Source: Bacteroidales bacterium (GTDB lineage: Bacteria; Bacteroidota; Bacteroidia; Bacteroidales; F082). Taken from it: a DNA stretch of 64,000 bases. Both the position numbers and the translations under genes were made by a program. The DNA is taken from assembly GCA_016284305.1 (NCBI GenBank), contig JAEEON010000060.1:17571-81570 (forward strand), given 5' to 3'. The notes beneath the pieces are model-generated. The model did not search any database. It worked only from the letters and a program-made list of their open reading frames with translations, and was not told where the DNA came from. How positions within the stretch are numbered: the stretch's first letter is position 1; each line of letters opens with the position of its first letter. Below, one piece after another: positions 51,538 through 60,055 of the stretch.

Positions 51538-53691
51538 ATGAAAAAACCTATTTCCATCCTTGCTTTTGCGATGTTGCTGATCATCGCCTTTTCAGCCACC
51601 GCTCAAGAAAAGAAGTTTTTCACTCCGGTTGACGCCTCTTCCAACAACCGCAACCTCTTTGTCCAACGCCCCAGTCAACTGAAATGGGTGGGCGACACCG
51701 ACATCTTGATGAAGGTGAAAGGCAATGAGATTGTCACCATGAATCCAGGTAAGAAAGATGAGACAGTGTTTCTTACCCTCGATGAACTCAACGGTTATGC
51801 TCAACAGTCGGGCATTGACAGCTTGCGCCGTATGCCTCAACTGACTTGGTTGAATGACTACCAGTGCTACTTTTATGCTCATGGTAAGGACGGTATCAAC
51901 CTGAACCGCTTCGATTTGAAGACCAAGAAAATCGAGCCGATGGCTTCTTTCCCGCAAAAATCTGAGAACCAGGTGATTAATGACAAGTCTATGCGAATCG
52001 CCTATACCATCGGCAACAACCTCTATGTGGCCGATGGCAACCGTCAAATCCAAATCACCGACAATCCTGAAGGTGTGGTGGCTGGCCAAAGTGTTCACCG
52101 CAACGAGTTTGCCATCGACGGCGGTATCTTCTGGTCGCCCGACGGCTCCAAGCTGGCTTATTACTCCATGGACGAACGCATGGTCACGGACTATCCCTTG
52201 GTCGATATCACCGAGCGCATAGCCACTACCACGCCTATCAAATACCCAATGGCGGGCATGACCTCCCATCAAGTCACCCTGCATGTGTATGACATCGCTT
52301 CTGGAAAAGATGTGGTGGTGAAGACGGGAGAGCCGGTGGAACAATATCTGACGGCCATCACCTGGAACCCCGACAACAAACGCGTTTATATCGGGGTGCT
52401 CAACCGCGAACAGAACTACTTGAAGTTCAATGAGTATGATGCCATCAACGGCAACTTCATCCAGACCATCTTCGAGGATCGCGACGAGCAATATGTGGAA
52501 CCCCAGGGTCCTGCCTACTTCCTGCCCAACAATCCTGACCAATTCATCTGGAAGGCCCAACGCGACGGTTACTATCACCTCTATCTCTATACCATCAGCA
52601 AACATCAGGTGAAACAGCTCACCAAGGGTGAGTTCGTCATCACCGATTTCAACGGCTTCTCGAAAGACGGCAGCAAGATCTATTATCGCTCCACTGAGGT
52701 CAGCCCGCTGGAACGCCATTGTTATATGATGGATATCAAGAGCGGCAAGGTCACCAAGCTCACTCAAGAGCACGGCACCCACAACGTGATTCCATCTAAG
52801 AGTGGAAAGTACTTCTTAGATTATTACAGCAGCACTGATGTGCCGTTCAATGTGGACTTGCAGGATAAGAATGGCAAGTTTGTGAGCCGTCTCCATGAGG
52901 CTGAGAATCCGTTCAAGGACTATAACATTGGAGAAACCACTATCGGCACCCTGAAGAGCGAAGACGGCCAAACCCTTTACACCCGTCTGATCAAGCCCTA
53001 TAACTTCGATTCTTCAAAGAAATATCCCGTCATCGTTTATGTGTATGGTGGTCCTCATGCCCAGCTCATCACCGATGATTGGACGGCCGGTGCGGGCATT
53101 TACCTGAACTACCTGGCTCAGGAAGGCTTCCTGGTATTCACCCTTGACAATCGTGGCTCCGCCGACCGTGGCGAGGCCTTCGAGCAGTGCATCCATCGTC
53201 AATGCGGCCAGCTCGAGATGCGTGACCAGATGGTGGGTATCGAGTGGCTCAAGACCTTACCTTATGTCGATGCCAATCGTATCGGCTCCGACGGATGGAG
53301 TTATGGCGGTTTCATGTCCACCTCACTTAAAATCAATCACCCTGAGGTCTTCAAGGTGAGTGTGGCTGGCGGTCCCGTGCTCGACTGGAAGTATTATGAA
53401 ATCATGTATGGCGAGCGTTACATGGACACCCCACAGGAGAACCCCGAGGGTTATGAGCTGACCAGTTTGGAGAACAAGACCGACAAGCTGGAGGGTAAGT
53501 TGCTGATGATTCACTGCACCACCGACCCTGTGGTGATGTGGCAACACAGCTTGGTGTTTGTGGAGAACTGCATCCACAACGGCAAGCAGCTCGACTACTT
53601 TGTGTATCCTGGCCATGAGCACAACGTGCGTGGCATGGATCGGGCTCACATGATCACGAAGATCACACAGTATTTCAAAGACAATCTTTAA
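51538..53691 (+). CDS. S9B dipeptidyl peptidase IV
   Basis: 717 aa from ATG at 51538 with signal peptide MKKPISILAFAMLLIIAFSATAQ. An in-frame ATG at 51511 lies within the promoter and was rejected. The beta-propeller (about 40-460; FWSPDGSKLAYYSMDE) is followed by an alpha/beta hydrolase with the nucleophile near residue 588 (GWSYGGFMS), Asp in TTDPVVMWQH and His in PGHEHNVRG. It removes X-Pro dipeptides from the N-terminus of peptides, probably in the periplasm since no T9SS domain is present. It complements the secreted proteases of the neighbouring island. Confidence 0.94.
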   Translation: MKKPISILAFAMLLIIAFSATAQEKKFFTPVDASSNNRNLFVQRPSQLKWVGDTDILMKVKGNEIVTMNPGKKDETVFLTLDELNGYAQQSGIDSLRRMPQLTWLNDYQCYFYAHGKDGINLNRFDLKTKKIEPMASFPQKSENQVINDKSMRIAYTIGNNLYVADGNRQIQITDNPEGVVAGQSVHRNEFAIDGGIFWSPDGSKLAYYSMDERMVTDYPLVDITERIATTTPIKYPMAGMTSHQVTLHVYDIASGKDVVVKTGEPVEQYLTAITWNPDNKRVYIGVLNREQNYLKFNEYDAINGNFIQTIFEDRDEQYVEPQGPAYFLPNNPDQFIWKAQRDGYYHLYLYTISKHQVKQLTKGEFVITDFNGFSKDGSKIYYRSTEVSPLERHCYMMDIKSGKVTKLTQEHGTHNVIPSKSGKYFLDYYSSTDVPFNVDLQDKNGKFVSRLHEAENPFKDYNIGETTIGTLKSEDGQTLYTRLIKPYNFDSSKKYPVIVYVYGGPHAQLITDDWTAGAGIYLNYLAQEGFLVFTLDNRGSADRGEAFEQCIHRQCGQLEMRDQMVGIEWLKTLPYVDANRIGSDGWSYGGFMSTSLKINHPEVFKVSVAGGPVLDWKYYEIMYGERYMDTPQENPEGYELTSLENKTDKLEGKLLMIHCTTDPVVMWQHSLVFVENCIHNGKQLDYFVYPGHEHNVRGMDRAHMITKITQYFKDNL

Positions 53692-53693
53692 GA

Positions 53694-53719
53694 AAAAAGG
53701 CGCCCTAGGGCGCCTTTTT
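53694..53719. terminator. bidirectional terminator between DPP-IV and beta-barrel gene
   Basis: Perfect palindrome AAAAAGGCGCCC-TA-GGGCGCCTTTTT, T-rich in both directions. It touches the stop codon of the convergent gene. Confidence 0.92.
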
Positions 53720-54387
53720 CAATTCACGGGAATGGCGAACGAATACCGTAGATAGACATCCGTGACGATGTCGGAACTGGTGTGGTAATGCGATTGGCTG
53801 TAGCCGTTGTTTACATCGAGGGCATTGACGCCAATGCTGATGTTGCTGCCAAAGCAGCTGAAGCCTATTCCCGCACCAGTGAAGAATCCTTTGGCTGCGT
53901 AGTTGGTCCCACCGACGTTGACAGAGCCCACGGGGATGGCGTAGCCAGCGCGTGCCTCCACGAAGAACTTTGCGCCCCAGCCTAAAGTGCTGAGACGAGC
54001 GTTGGCATAAATGGGAACGCTGCTTAGATATGGCTTGTCGGCCTGATTGGGATAAATGCTTCGAGTGCCATAGTATTCGGCACCGAGACCGAGGCTGAGC
54101 GCACGCCCCACCTGGGCTTCGGCCATGGCACCAATGCTGAAATGATACGGATATTCATGCATGAAGATGCCACCAATATCGGTGATGCCAAGCTCGCCAG
54201 CGACATGCATGCGCAGCTCTCCAAGATTGTCGCTATAACGCTCCGGAGCATGGCGCCTGGGTGCTTGATGTGAAGTTGTCGTGTACTCGTGTGTTACCCT
54301 GTGGCGAACGGTCCGGTGATGCCTTTGGGCGTTAGCTGAAAGGGTGATGGCCAGGATCAACCCTAAGGATAAAAGGAGTTTTTTCAT
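53719..54387 (-). CDS. outer-membrane beta-barrel-like protein
   Basis: 222 aa. Signal peptide MKKLLLSLGLILAITLSANAQ, then a His/Arg-rich segment (RHHRTVRHRVTHEYTTTSHQ). The rest (from about residue 55) is made of alternating hydrophobic strands typical of a small outer-membrane barrel: LRMHVAGELGITDIGG, ALSLGLGAEYYG, KFFVEARAGYAIPVG, GFFTGAGIGFSC, and the final strand DVYLRYSFAIPV ending near the C-terminus. No relative of known function was recognised. The His/Arg stretch might bind metal or polyanions. Confidence 0.75.
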   Translation of the reverse strand: MKKLLLSLGLILAITLSANAQRHHRTVRHRVTHEYTTTSHQAPRRHAPERYSDNLGELRMHVAGELGITDIGGIFMHEYPYHFSIGAMAEAQVGRALSLGLGAEYYGTRSIYPNQADKPYLSSVPIYANARLSTLGWGAKFFVEARAGYAIPVGSVNVGGTNYAAKGFFTGAGIGFSCFGSNISIGVNALDVNNGYSQSHYHTSSDIVTDVYLRYSFAIPVN

Positions 54388-54403
54388 GGTATGATTGGTT
54401 TTT

Positions 54404-54466
54404 AGAAGTCAGAAGACAGAAGTCAGAAGACAGAAGTCAGAAGACAGAAGTCAGGAGACAGGAGGC
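54404..54466. repeat. heptamer tandem repeat (9 units)
   Basis: Alternating AGAAGTC and AGAAGAC, ending AGGAGAC and AGGAGGC; nine 7-bp units, 63 bases. It lies in the 126-base gap between two minus-strand genes, upstream of the beta-barrel gene. Confidence 0.93.
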
Positions 54467-54513
54467 AGAATAAACAAGAATCATACCATTTTCGGGGAGG
54501 CTTGTTCAGGAGG

Positions 54514-55017
54514 TTATTTCACGGCAGATAACCTGGCTTTCAAACTCTTTTGGATGCTATTGGACGAGAAGGTGGCACCGCTGACGGCATCGACTTCCTT
54601 GGCTAAAGCCTCTTTGACGGTCATCCCATTCCATGAGTTCATGAATTCACTGCTCGTCACACGTTTCAAGAAATTGGGTGTCTCATTGTTGTCAAGCACG
54701 CGAACCTCGAGAATCTTACCGCTCTTGTCCAAGGCGATTTGTAATGGTGTGGGGCCGTTGAAACCTTTGATGTCGTCAGAATATGGCGAGGAAAGCAGCA
54801 CCGTGCCGATTGCCTTTCCCGATTTGTCTTTCACGATGTATGTGGCGGTCTCAGTGAGTTCCACATAGGCTGCTTTTGGATAGACCGTGGCAATGTCTGT
54901 CAAAGTCTCAATAGGCTGGTCCTTTTCGGTAGGAGTGTAGTTTGAACATTGTGAGAACAGCAAGGATGATGACAAGATCAGCATTGCTAAAGTGATGTGG
55001 ATGAAGTGTTTGCGCAT
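54514..55017 (-). CDS. FMN-binding domain lipoprotein (RnfG/NqrC-like)
   Basis: 167 aa. Lipobox LLFSQCS with Cys at residue 24. The FMN_bind domain covers residues about 60-160. The flavinylation motif is DAVSGATFSS, with Ser146, Gly147, Ala148 and Thr149; the Thr would carry covalent FMN. Related domains are in RnfG, NqrC and in small extracytoplasmic flavoproteins modified by ApbE. No rnf/nqr or apbE gene is nearby, so this is a stand-alone flavin electron carrier candidate in the cell envelope. Confidence 0.85.
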   Translation of the reverse strand: MRKHFIHITLAMLILSSSLLFSQCSNYTPTEKDQPIETLTDIATVYPKAAYVELTETATYIVKDKSGKAIGTVLLSSPYSDDIKGFNGPTPLQIALDKSGKILEVRVLDNNETPNFLKRVTSSEFMNSWNGMTVKEALAKEVDAVSGATFSSNSIQKSLKARLSAVK

Positions 55018-55066
55018 ATTTTAAATCTTTTTGGATGTCAATGCAAAGATACTCCTTTTTCTTTTT

Positions 55067-55074
55067 TATCTTTG
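55067..55074 (+). promoter_or_regulatory. -7 element of udk
   Basis: TATCTTTG, 22 bases before the udk ATG at 55097. No matching -33 element. Confidence 0.5.
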
Positions 55075-55096
55075 TGCATCAAAAAATTTGAATAGC

Positions 55097-55699
55097 ATGT
55101 TAATCATTGGTATCGCTGGCGGTTCGGGTTCAGGCAAGACCACCGTCGTCAAAGAGCTTGTAAAACAGTTGCCTAACAATTCCGTATCTGTAATCTCTCA
55201 AGACGCTTACTATTATGATAACGGGCATCTCAGTCCCGAGGAGAAGCTTCATATCAACTTTGACCATCCGGATGCCATTGAGTGGGACTTGATGATCGAC
55301 CATCTTGACCGGTTGAAGAAAGGGGAGACCATCCCGATGCCTATTTACACCTACGTCACCTGTGCCCGTTCGGAAGAAGTGGTGCATGTGGAACCCACGG
55401 AGGTGATTATCGTGGAGGGTATCTTGGTGCTCAACAACGAGGAGTTGCGTAAACGTATGGATATCAAAGTGTTTGTGGATACCGATAGCGATGAGCGTTT
55501 GATGCGTATCATCCGTCGCGATATCGCTGAGCGTGGACGTACTTGGGAGGCAGTGCTTCGTCATTACCAGACTTTCGTCAAGCCCATGCACCAGCAATTC
55601 ATCGAGCCTACGAAGCGTTACGCTGACATCATCCTGCCTCAAGGATCCAGCCCTGTGGTAGTCGATATCCTTGCTTCGAGGATCAAGATGAACCTGTAA
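55097..55699 (+). CDS. udk: uridine kinase
   Basis: Phosphorylates uridine and cytidine for salvage. 200 aa from ATG at 55097; a longer upstream frame spans the promoter and was not used. Motifs are the P-loop GIAGGSGSGKTT (residues 5-16), SQDAYYYD, NFDHPDAIEWD (catalytic Asp), PIYTYVTCARS and the lid RRDIAERGRT. Stands alone, convergent with the sialidase gene. Confidence 0.96.
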   Translation: MLIIGIAGGSGSGKTTVVKELVKQLPNNSVSVISQDAYYYDNGHLSPEEKLHINFDHPDAIEWDLMIDHLDRLKKGETIPMPIYTYVTCARSEEVVHVEPTEVIIVEGILVLNNEELRKRMDIKVFVDTDSDERLMRIIRRDIAERGRTWEAVLRHYQTFVKPMHQQFIEPTKRYADIILPQGSSPVVVDILASRIKMNL

Positions 55700-55715
55700 T
55701 ACGGGTTGTTTTTTT
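55691..55715 (+). terminator. probable terminator of udk
   Basis: Short 6-bp stem AACCTG / CGGGTT (one G.U pair) with a TAATA loop, followed by GTTTTTTTA. The left arm lies in the last codons of udk. Confidence 0.5.
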
Positions 55716-58248
55716 ATTTCACGAACTTACCACTGGCCTTTGCTCCGCGGGTGTCGATGCCTTCAACGAAATAAACCCCTGAAGCCCATTCGGCGACATC
55801 CAAGCGGAGTTCTGTGATGCCATTCACCTTGATCATCTTCACGAGCTGTCCCGTCATGTTGTAAATGTTGATGGTTTCCATGCTTTTGGTGTCGATGCTG
55901 ATTTCTGATGAGGCTGGGATAGGGTAGATCTTTAGGGTTTCCGTGGCATTGCCTTGTTCGGGCAAGGATGTGATGATGTGGTCGTTGCCGTTGGTGAGCC
56001 AGTCTAAGCTGAAGTTATAGAACACGGTGGAGTAACCCGAGGCTCCAGCATAGGCTTCTTCCACGTAGAGGCCGATGGTGTTGTCGGGGAGGATGCAGAG
56101 TGAGGAGTAGGCGGAGCTGTATGGCACGATATCTTTGCGTATCGGCCAAGTCTCTCCCTCGTCGTAGCTGACATACACCGAGACGTGGCTGCGTTGCGAG
56201 CCGTAAGGCACCGAGTGGAGCAGACGGTTGCGGTCGTGGCCTTGATTAATGCAAGTATAGCGGATCATATCGCCATTGCAGGCGGGAGCGGTGATGTCAT
56301 TCCAAGTGGAGGTGGTAGGCTGCCAGGTCTCGCCTCCGTCTTCAGAGATGTTGTACCAACGGTTGCCTGCGTGTCGAATGCTCATCAAGATGCGGCCATC
56401 TTCAAGTTCGGTGACTTTGGCTTCATCGCCTGATGAAGAAGCGCGGCCAGAGACATGCCAGGTCTGCCCGTTGTCGTCGGAATAGACGGCGTGGTTGTAT
56501 AGTATTTGAGCAGTGGTTTCGCGGATGGCTGCTACAAAGATGATGCGTCCCGTGGAGGTGCGTAAGCCGTTACCTGAGCCGAAGAAAGAGGCGCGCCAAG
56601 TGCGTTGCTCGGGGACGATGCAGTTATCGCCGAAGATGAAGTTGGTGATATCCACGGGTGTCGTCCAGGTCTGTCCGTTGTCGTAACTCTTGGCGATGTA
56701 GGTGCGGATGGGGTTCGAAGGGGTGGAATACCACAATCCGGGACCGCCCACAAAGCCTGCAATCAGGCCGTTGTCGTCGTTGCTCCAAGCCAGAGCACAG
56801 TCGCCGAAGCCGTGATTGACACCTGTACCTAAAGCGATGGTGAAAGGATCACTCCAGCTGTGACCTCCATCGAGGCTTCGATTGCACACGATGTCGATGT
56901 CTTCGGGAAGGTCGCCTTCGTTGAATTTGCGTTTGTCAGTGGCAACTACTATGCTACCATCTTTGGCAGTGATGACTGCTGGGATACGGTAGTTGGTGGA
57001 GTTGTAGTCGCCTGGTTGGTAGATTAAAGTATGGGCTAGGATGATTTCGCGGTTGCCAGCAGGCGATGGGTTGGCTACAGTGAAGGTCTGGCTTGAGGTG
57101 GTGATGGACTTTAACGAGGCATCGATAACATTACCTTCAGTAGCGTTTTCGGCTACGGAAGCGGTGATCCAGAGGTAGTTGGTGCCTGTGGAGATGGTGC
57201 CATTTAACGGGCAGACAAGGTCTCCTGCGGCAGGAGCGATGCTTCCTAGCAAGGTGGCGTTTTGTGTGGCGCGCTCGTCAAAGGCGTTCACGGTTCCCGT
57301 AGAATACACCTTGATTTCATCGATATCATCTAGGTCGGTAGTTCCTTCGAGATTGAGGGTCATGGACTGGAGGTTCTCCACGACGTTGTTGCCACCGTAA
57401 GCCACAGCAGCTTTCAGAATCACATCTTTGGGGTTGCTACGTCCTGTCAGACGGGTATCTTGGGTGAGGGTGACGTTGAGGATTTCCGCTCCACCGAAGT
57501 TGAAGTTGACGAGTTCTGCTGGATGGCCGTGTCCCGAGAGATCGGCGAGCTGGTTGCCTGTGATATGTTCCGTGCTGAGGTCGTAGGCGGCAAGAAGGTT
57601 CGCCTGCATCTCCGTAGAGAGCTCCTCAAGATCGTTATGGTAATAATCGGTCATGATCTCTTGATAACTCAAGGATTTGCCGTAGAAACGCATATTGCCA
57701 AAAGATCCGTTGCAAAAGTTGGCGGGTTGTCCGCCATTGTTCCCCGCACCAATAAATACGTCATGGGTGTTGGTGACGGTCCAGTTGTTTAATGGTGCCG
57801 ACCAATCGTTGGGGGAGTTCAGGTCCTGGTAAATCCGGATGACGTTGTTCTCGCGATCGACCACGAGGGCGAAGTGCATCCACTGGCCTGCGGGAATGGT
57901 CACGCCGGTATAGATGGAGAGTGCATGGCCCGATGTCGAAGTAGGGGTGTTGAGCCCCAGCGATTGTCCATTGTTTCCCGTGCCAAAGAACTCATAGCCA
58001 GTACGTTCGTTACCAGCCGTAGTTACGGTCATATCGCGTTTACAGACATATCGCGGGAACGAAGTGTACGTCTCGTTGCGCACCCAACCCGTGAGAGTGA
58101 AACTTTGGTCGGCAGCGATGTTGAAGTCCTCGTGATGAGGGATTCGTAAATATTGGTCAGTTCCGTTGAAGGTGAAGTAGTGTGAGGGCTGCGCAAAAGC
58201 GAAGCCAGTGATCATGATGAGTGTGAGGAGAGCAAGGGTCTTTTTCAT
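55714..58248 (-). CDS. T9SS-exported sialidase with LamG-like domain
   Basis: 844 aa. Signal peptide MKKTLALLTLIMITGFAFAQ. A concanavalin/LamG-like domain (about 25-230; FTFNGTDQYLRIPHHEDFNI) and a beta-sandwich linker precede the six-bladed sialidase domain: NYRIPAV (the YRIP motif, near residue 422) and Asp-boxes SLDGGHSW, SYDNGQTW, SDDNGQTW, SEDGGETW and SYDEGETW. The C-terminus is a T9SS domain (LKIYPIPASSEI ... WASGVYFVEG ... KASGKFVK). It should remove terminal sialic acid from host glycoproteins such as mucin, which suggests a host-associated habitat. No sialic acid catabolic genes lie in the window. Confidence 0.92.
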   Translation of the reverse strand: MKKTLALLTLIMITGFAFAQPSHYFTFNGTDQYLRIPHHEDFNIAADQSFTLTGWVRNETYTSFPRYVCKRDMTVTTAGNERTGYEFFGTGNNGQSLGLNTPTSTSGHALSIYTGVTIPAGQWMHFALVVDRENNVIRIYQDLNSPNDWSAPLNNWTVTNTHDVFIGAGNNGGQPANFCNGSFGNMRFYGKSLSYQEIMTDYYHNDLEELSTEMQANLLAAYDLSTEHITGNQLADLSGHGHPAELVNFNFGGAEILNVTLTQDTRLTGRSNPKDVILKAAVAYGGNNVVENLQSMTLNLEGTTDLDDIDEIKVYSTGTVNAFDERATQNATLLGSIAPAAGDLVCPLNGTISTGTNYLWITASVAENATEGNVIDASLKSITTSSQTFTVANPSPAGNREIILAHTLIYQPGDYNSTNYRIPAVITAKDGSIVVATDKRKFNEGDLPEDIDIVCNRSLDGGHSWSDPFTIALGTGVNHGFGDCALAWSNDDNGLIAGFVGGPGLWYSTPSNPIRTYIAKSYDNGQTWTTPVDITNFIFGDNCIVPEQRTWRASFFGSGNGLRTSTGRIIFVAAIRETTAQILYNHAVYSDDNGQTWHVSGRASSSGDEAKVTELEDGRILMSIRHAGNRWYNISEDGGETWQPTTSTWNDITAPACNGDMIRYTCINQGHDRNRLLHSVPYGSQRSHVSVYVSYDEGETWPIRKDIVPYSSAYSSLCILPDNTIGLYVEEAYAGASGYSTVFYNFSLDWLTNGNDHIITSLPEQGNATETLKIYPIPASSEISIDTKSMETINIYNMTGQLVKMIKVNGITELRLDVAEWASGVYFVEGIDTRGAKASGKFVK

Positions 58249-58270
58249 GGCTTACAAGGTTTTATCCTTG

Positions 58271-58278
58271 CAAACTTA
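58271..58278 (-). promoter_or_regulatory. -7 element of the sialidase gene
   Basis: Reads TAAGTTTG on the minus strand, 22 bases before the ATG and immediately beyond the 3' end of the upstream gene. A TTG lies 23 bases upstream, a long spacer. Confidence 0.5.
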
Positions 58279-58830
58279 TTAAAATAAACGTTTCGATTCC
58301 TCAATTTTTTTCCATTCTCCTGGTCTGAGTTCACCGAGAGCTAGGTTTCCGATTTGGATGCGGATGAGCCTCAATGTGGGGAAACCTACGGCCGCGGTCA
58401 TGTGGCGTACCTGCCGGTTCTTGCCTTCAATGAGGGTGAGCTTGATCCAGCTGGTAGGGATGTTGGCCCGATAACGGATAGGGGGCACACGTTCCCATAG
58501 ATTGTCGGGAGGGGTTGCCATCTCTGCACGGCAAGGCTTGGTGTGATAACCTTTGATGACCACGCCTTTCGACAGTTGCTTTAGGGCTTCTGGCGTAATT
58601 TGTCCGTCCACCTGTACCAGATATGTGCGAGGATGTTCGAACTTGGGATCCAACAGTTTCTTGATCAACTTTCCGTCATCGGTGAGCAGCAAAGCCCCTT
58701 CGCTATCGTGGTCTAGCCGTCCGGCAGCATACACTCCTTTCGGGAACCCGAACTCCTCGAGTGCCCGATGCCCAGCCTCGGGGGTGAACTGACTTAATAC
58801 GCCATAGGGCTTGTTGAAAAGGATGATCAT
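58279..58830 (-). CDS. rRNA pseudouridine synthase, RsuA/RluE type
   Basis: 183 aa, S4 domain absent, as in RluE (which makes pseudouridine 2457 in 23S rRNA). Visible are the start NKPYGVLSQF, the catalytic motif AAGRLDHDSEGALLLT (the Asp is about residue 40), the RTYLVQVDG strand, and EGKNRQVRHMTAAVGFPTLRLIRI near the C-terminus. It lies directly upstream of the sialidase and downstream of tRNA-Gln on the same strand, separated from the tRNA by a terminator. The target site is inferred from family resemblance. Confidence 0.92.
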   Translation of the reverse strand: MIILFNKPYGVLSQFTPEAGHRALEEFGFPKGVYAAGRLDHDSEGALLLTDDGKLIKKLLDPKFEHPRTYLVQVDGQITPEALKQLSKGVVIKGYHTKPCRAEMATPPDNLWERVPPIRYRANIPTSWIKLTLIEGKNRQVRHMTAAVGFPTLRLIRIQIGNLALGELRPGEWKKIEESKRLF

Positions 58831-58837
58831 AATAAAA

Positions 58838-58872
58838 AGAAACCCCTAACTTGAAGATGAATAAGTTAGGGG
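58838..58872 (-). terminator. terminator of tRNA-Gln
   Basis: 10-bp stem CCCCTAACTT / AAGTTAGGGG with a 10-base loop. On the minus strand it is followed by TTTCTTTTTATT. Confidence 0.9.
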
Positions 58873-58881
58873 AGGAATCTG

Positions 58882-58954
58882 TTGCCCAACCAGGGTTCGA
58901 ACCTGGACTTTACTGATCCAGAGTCAGTCGTGTTGCCAATTACACCATTGGGCA
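58882..58954 (-). tRNA. tRNA-Gln(CUG)
   Basis: 73 bases, CCA not encoded. The minus strand starts TGCCCAA and ends TTGGGCA plus A73; a U1-A72 pair closes the acceptor stem. The anticodon arm ACTGA-CTCTGGA-TCAGT gives anticodon CUG for CAG codons. T-arm CCAGG-TTCGAAC-CCTGG. E. coli tRNA-Gln has G73; here the discriminator reads A. Confidence 0.93.
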
Positions 58955-58967
58955 ATGCTTTCGGCTG

Positions 58968-58996
58968 CAAAATTACACTTTTTTTATTTTATGCAA
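58968..58996 (-). promoter_or_regulatory. promoter of tRNA-Gln
   Basis: On the minus strand: TTG (58996-58994), 18 bases, TAATTTTG (58975-58968), 13 bases before the tRNA. Confidence 0.6.
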
Positions 58997-59053
58997 GAAA
59001 AAAAACGAAATTTTTTGGTTTTGAAAAAAATCAATAAAAAACTAAAAAATTAG

Positions 59054-59082
59054 TTGCAAGATTAAAATAATTATTATATTTG
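59054..59082 (+). promoter_or_regulatory. promoter of the LRR lipoprotein / BlaI / M56 cluster
   Basis: TTG (59054-59056), 18 bases, TATATTTG (59075-59082), 30 bases before the ATG at 59113. Confidence 0.6.
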
Positions 59083-59112
59083 CAGCGTTAAAGGAATAAA
59101 AAAGGCTGAATC

Positions 59113-60036
59113 ATGGTTGCAAAAAAAGTCCTCTTCGGTTTGTTGGCACTGCTGCTGATGGCCTCCTGCGCAGCACTCAGAGGCTATGACGATACCGTAG
59201 AAAAACTGAATCTCGCCAACAAAAACCTTAAACGGGTCCCTTCTTATATAAAGAGGTATAGAAACCTGAAGGAACTGAACCTCGAGAAAAACCACATCAA
59301 ACATATCCCCGCCTGGGTGGCATCCCTCGACAGCCTCAAGGAAATCAACCTGAACTACAACCAGATGCAATTGACAAAGGCCGACATCCGTCGTCTTTCC
59401 AAACTCGAACGTATTTTGATGACCGACAACGGCATAGAGAGATTGCCTTCCAATATAGGAATACTGCAATGCAAGACCCTGGTGATGGCGCGAAATAGGT
59501 TGAGCACCTTGCCTGAATCCTTTGGTGACCTAAGCCAAATTGGCAATATCATTTTTTACGAAAACAACTTCGATAGTATTCCCGAGTGCATTGGACGTCT
59601 AAAAACCTTGCGTCAAATCGATTTCTATAAGAATCACATCAAGGGAATCCCCGAGTTCATGGGAAACCTGGAACATTTGGAACAGATTTACCTTTCCTTT
59701 AATGAGATAGATCGACTTCCTGATACTTTACAGAATCTGAAAGAATTGAAATATCTCTATGTTCATCACAACAACCTGAAGTCCCTGCCTGAATGGATTG
59801 TAGAGATGGATCATATCGAACGGCTGGGCGTGGGTTACAACCAGCTGCTGTTTCTTCCGGACTTGGCCAAGATGAAGTCGTTGTACGAATTTGATTGTGA
59901 GCACAATCTGTTGGATGAATGTCCGTGGAACTTGGTGGAGAAGCCTGGGATGGAAATCTTGGTCATCCGAGACAACTTTTTCAAGCTGACTCTTGAAGAG
60001 GAATTACGTCTGGATACTTTGAATGTCATTTATTAA
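59113..60036 (+). CDS. leucine-rich repeat lipoprotein
   Basis: 307 aa. Signal sequence with lipobox LLMASCA (Cys at residue 19), so lipid-anchored in the envelope. The mature protein is about ten leucine-rich repeats of 22-24 residues of the typical bacterial/plant-intracellular form, e.g. YRNLKELNLEKNHIKHIPAW, LEHLEQIYLSFNEIDRLPDT and LKELKYLYVHHNNLKSLPEW. LRR proteins bind other proteins, and the partner is unknown. It lies 19 bases before the BlaI-type repressor gene and probably shares its promoter. Confidence 0.9.
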   Translation: MVAKKVLFGLLALLLMASCAALRGYDDTVEKLNLANKNLKRVPSYIKRYRNLKELNLEKNHIKHIPAWVASLDSLKEINLNYNQMQLTKADIRRLSKLERILMTDNGIERLPSNIGILQCKTLVMARNRLSTLPESFGDLSQIGNIIFYENNFDSIPECIGRLKTLRQIDFYKNHIKGIPEFMGNLEHLEQIYLSFNEIDRLPDTLQNLKELKYLYVHHNNLKSLPEWIVEMDHIERLGVGYNQLLFLPDLAKMKSLYEFDCEHNLLDECPWNLVEKPGMEILVIRDNFFKLTLEEELRLDTLNVIY

Positions 60037-60055
60037 TCGATTAATATAACTGAAA

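Noticed and set aside
51592..52782. Long open frame (396 codons) antisense to the DPP-IV gene
   Set aside because: Antisense shadow of a GC-biased coding region; its translation has no domain.
54404..54466. CRISPR array
   Set aside because: The 7-bp units are directly adjacent without spacers; this is a simple tandem repeat.
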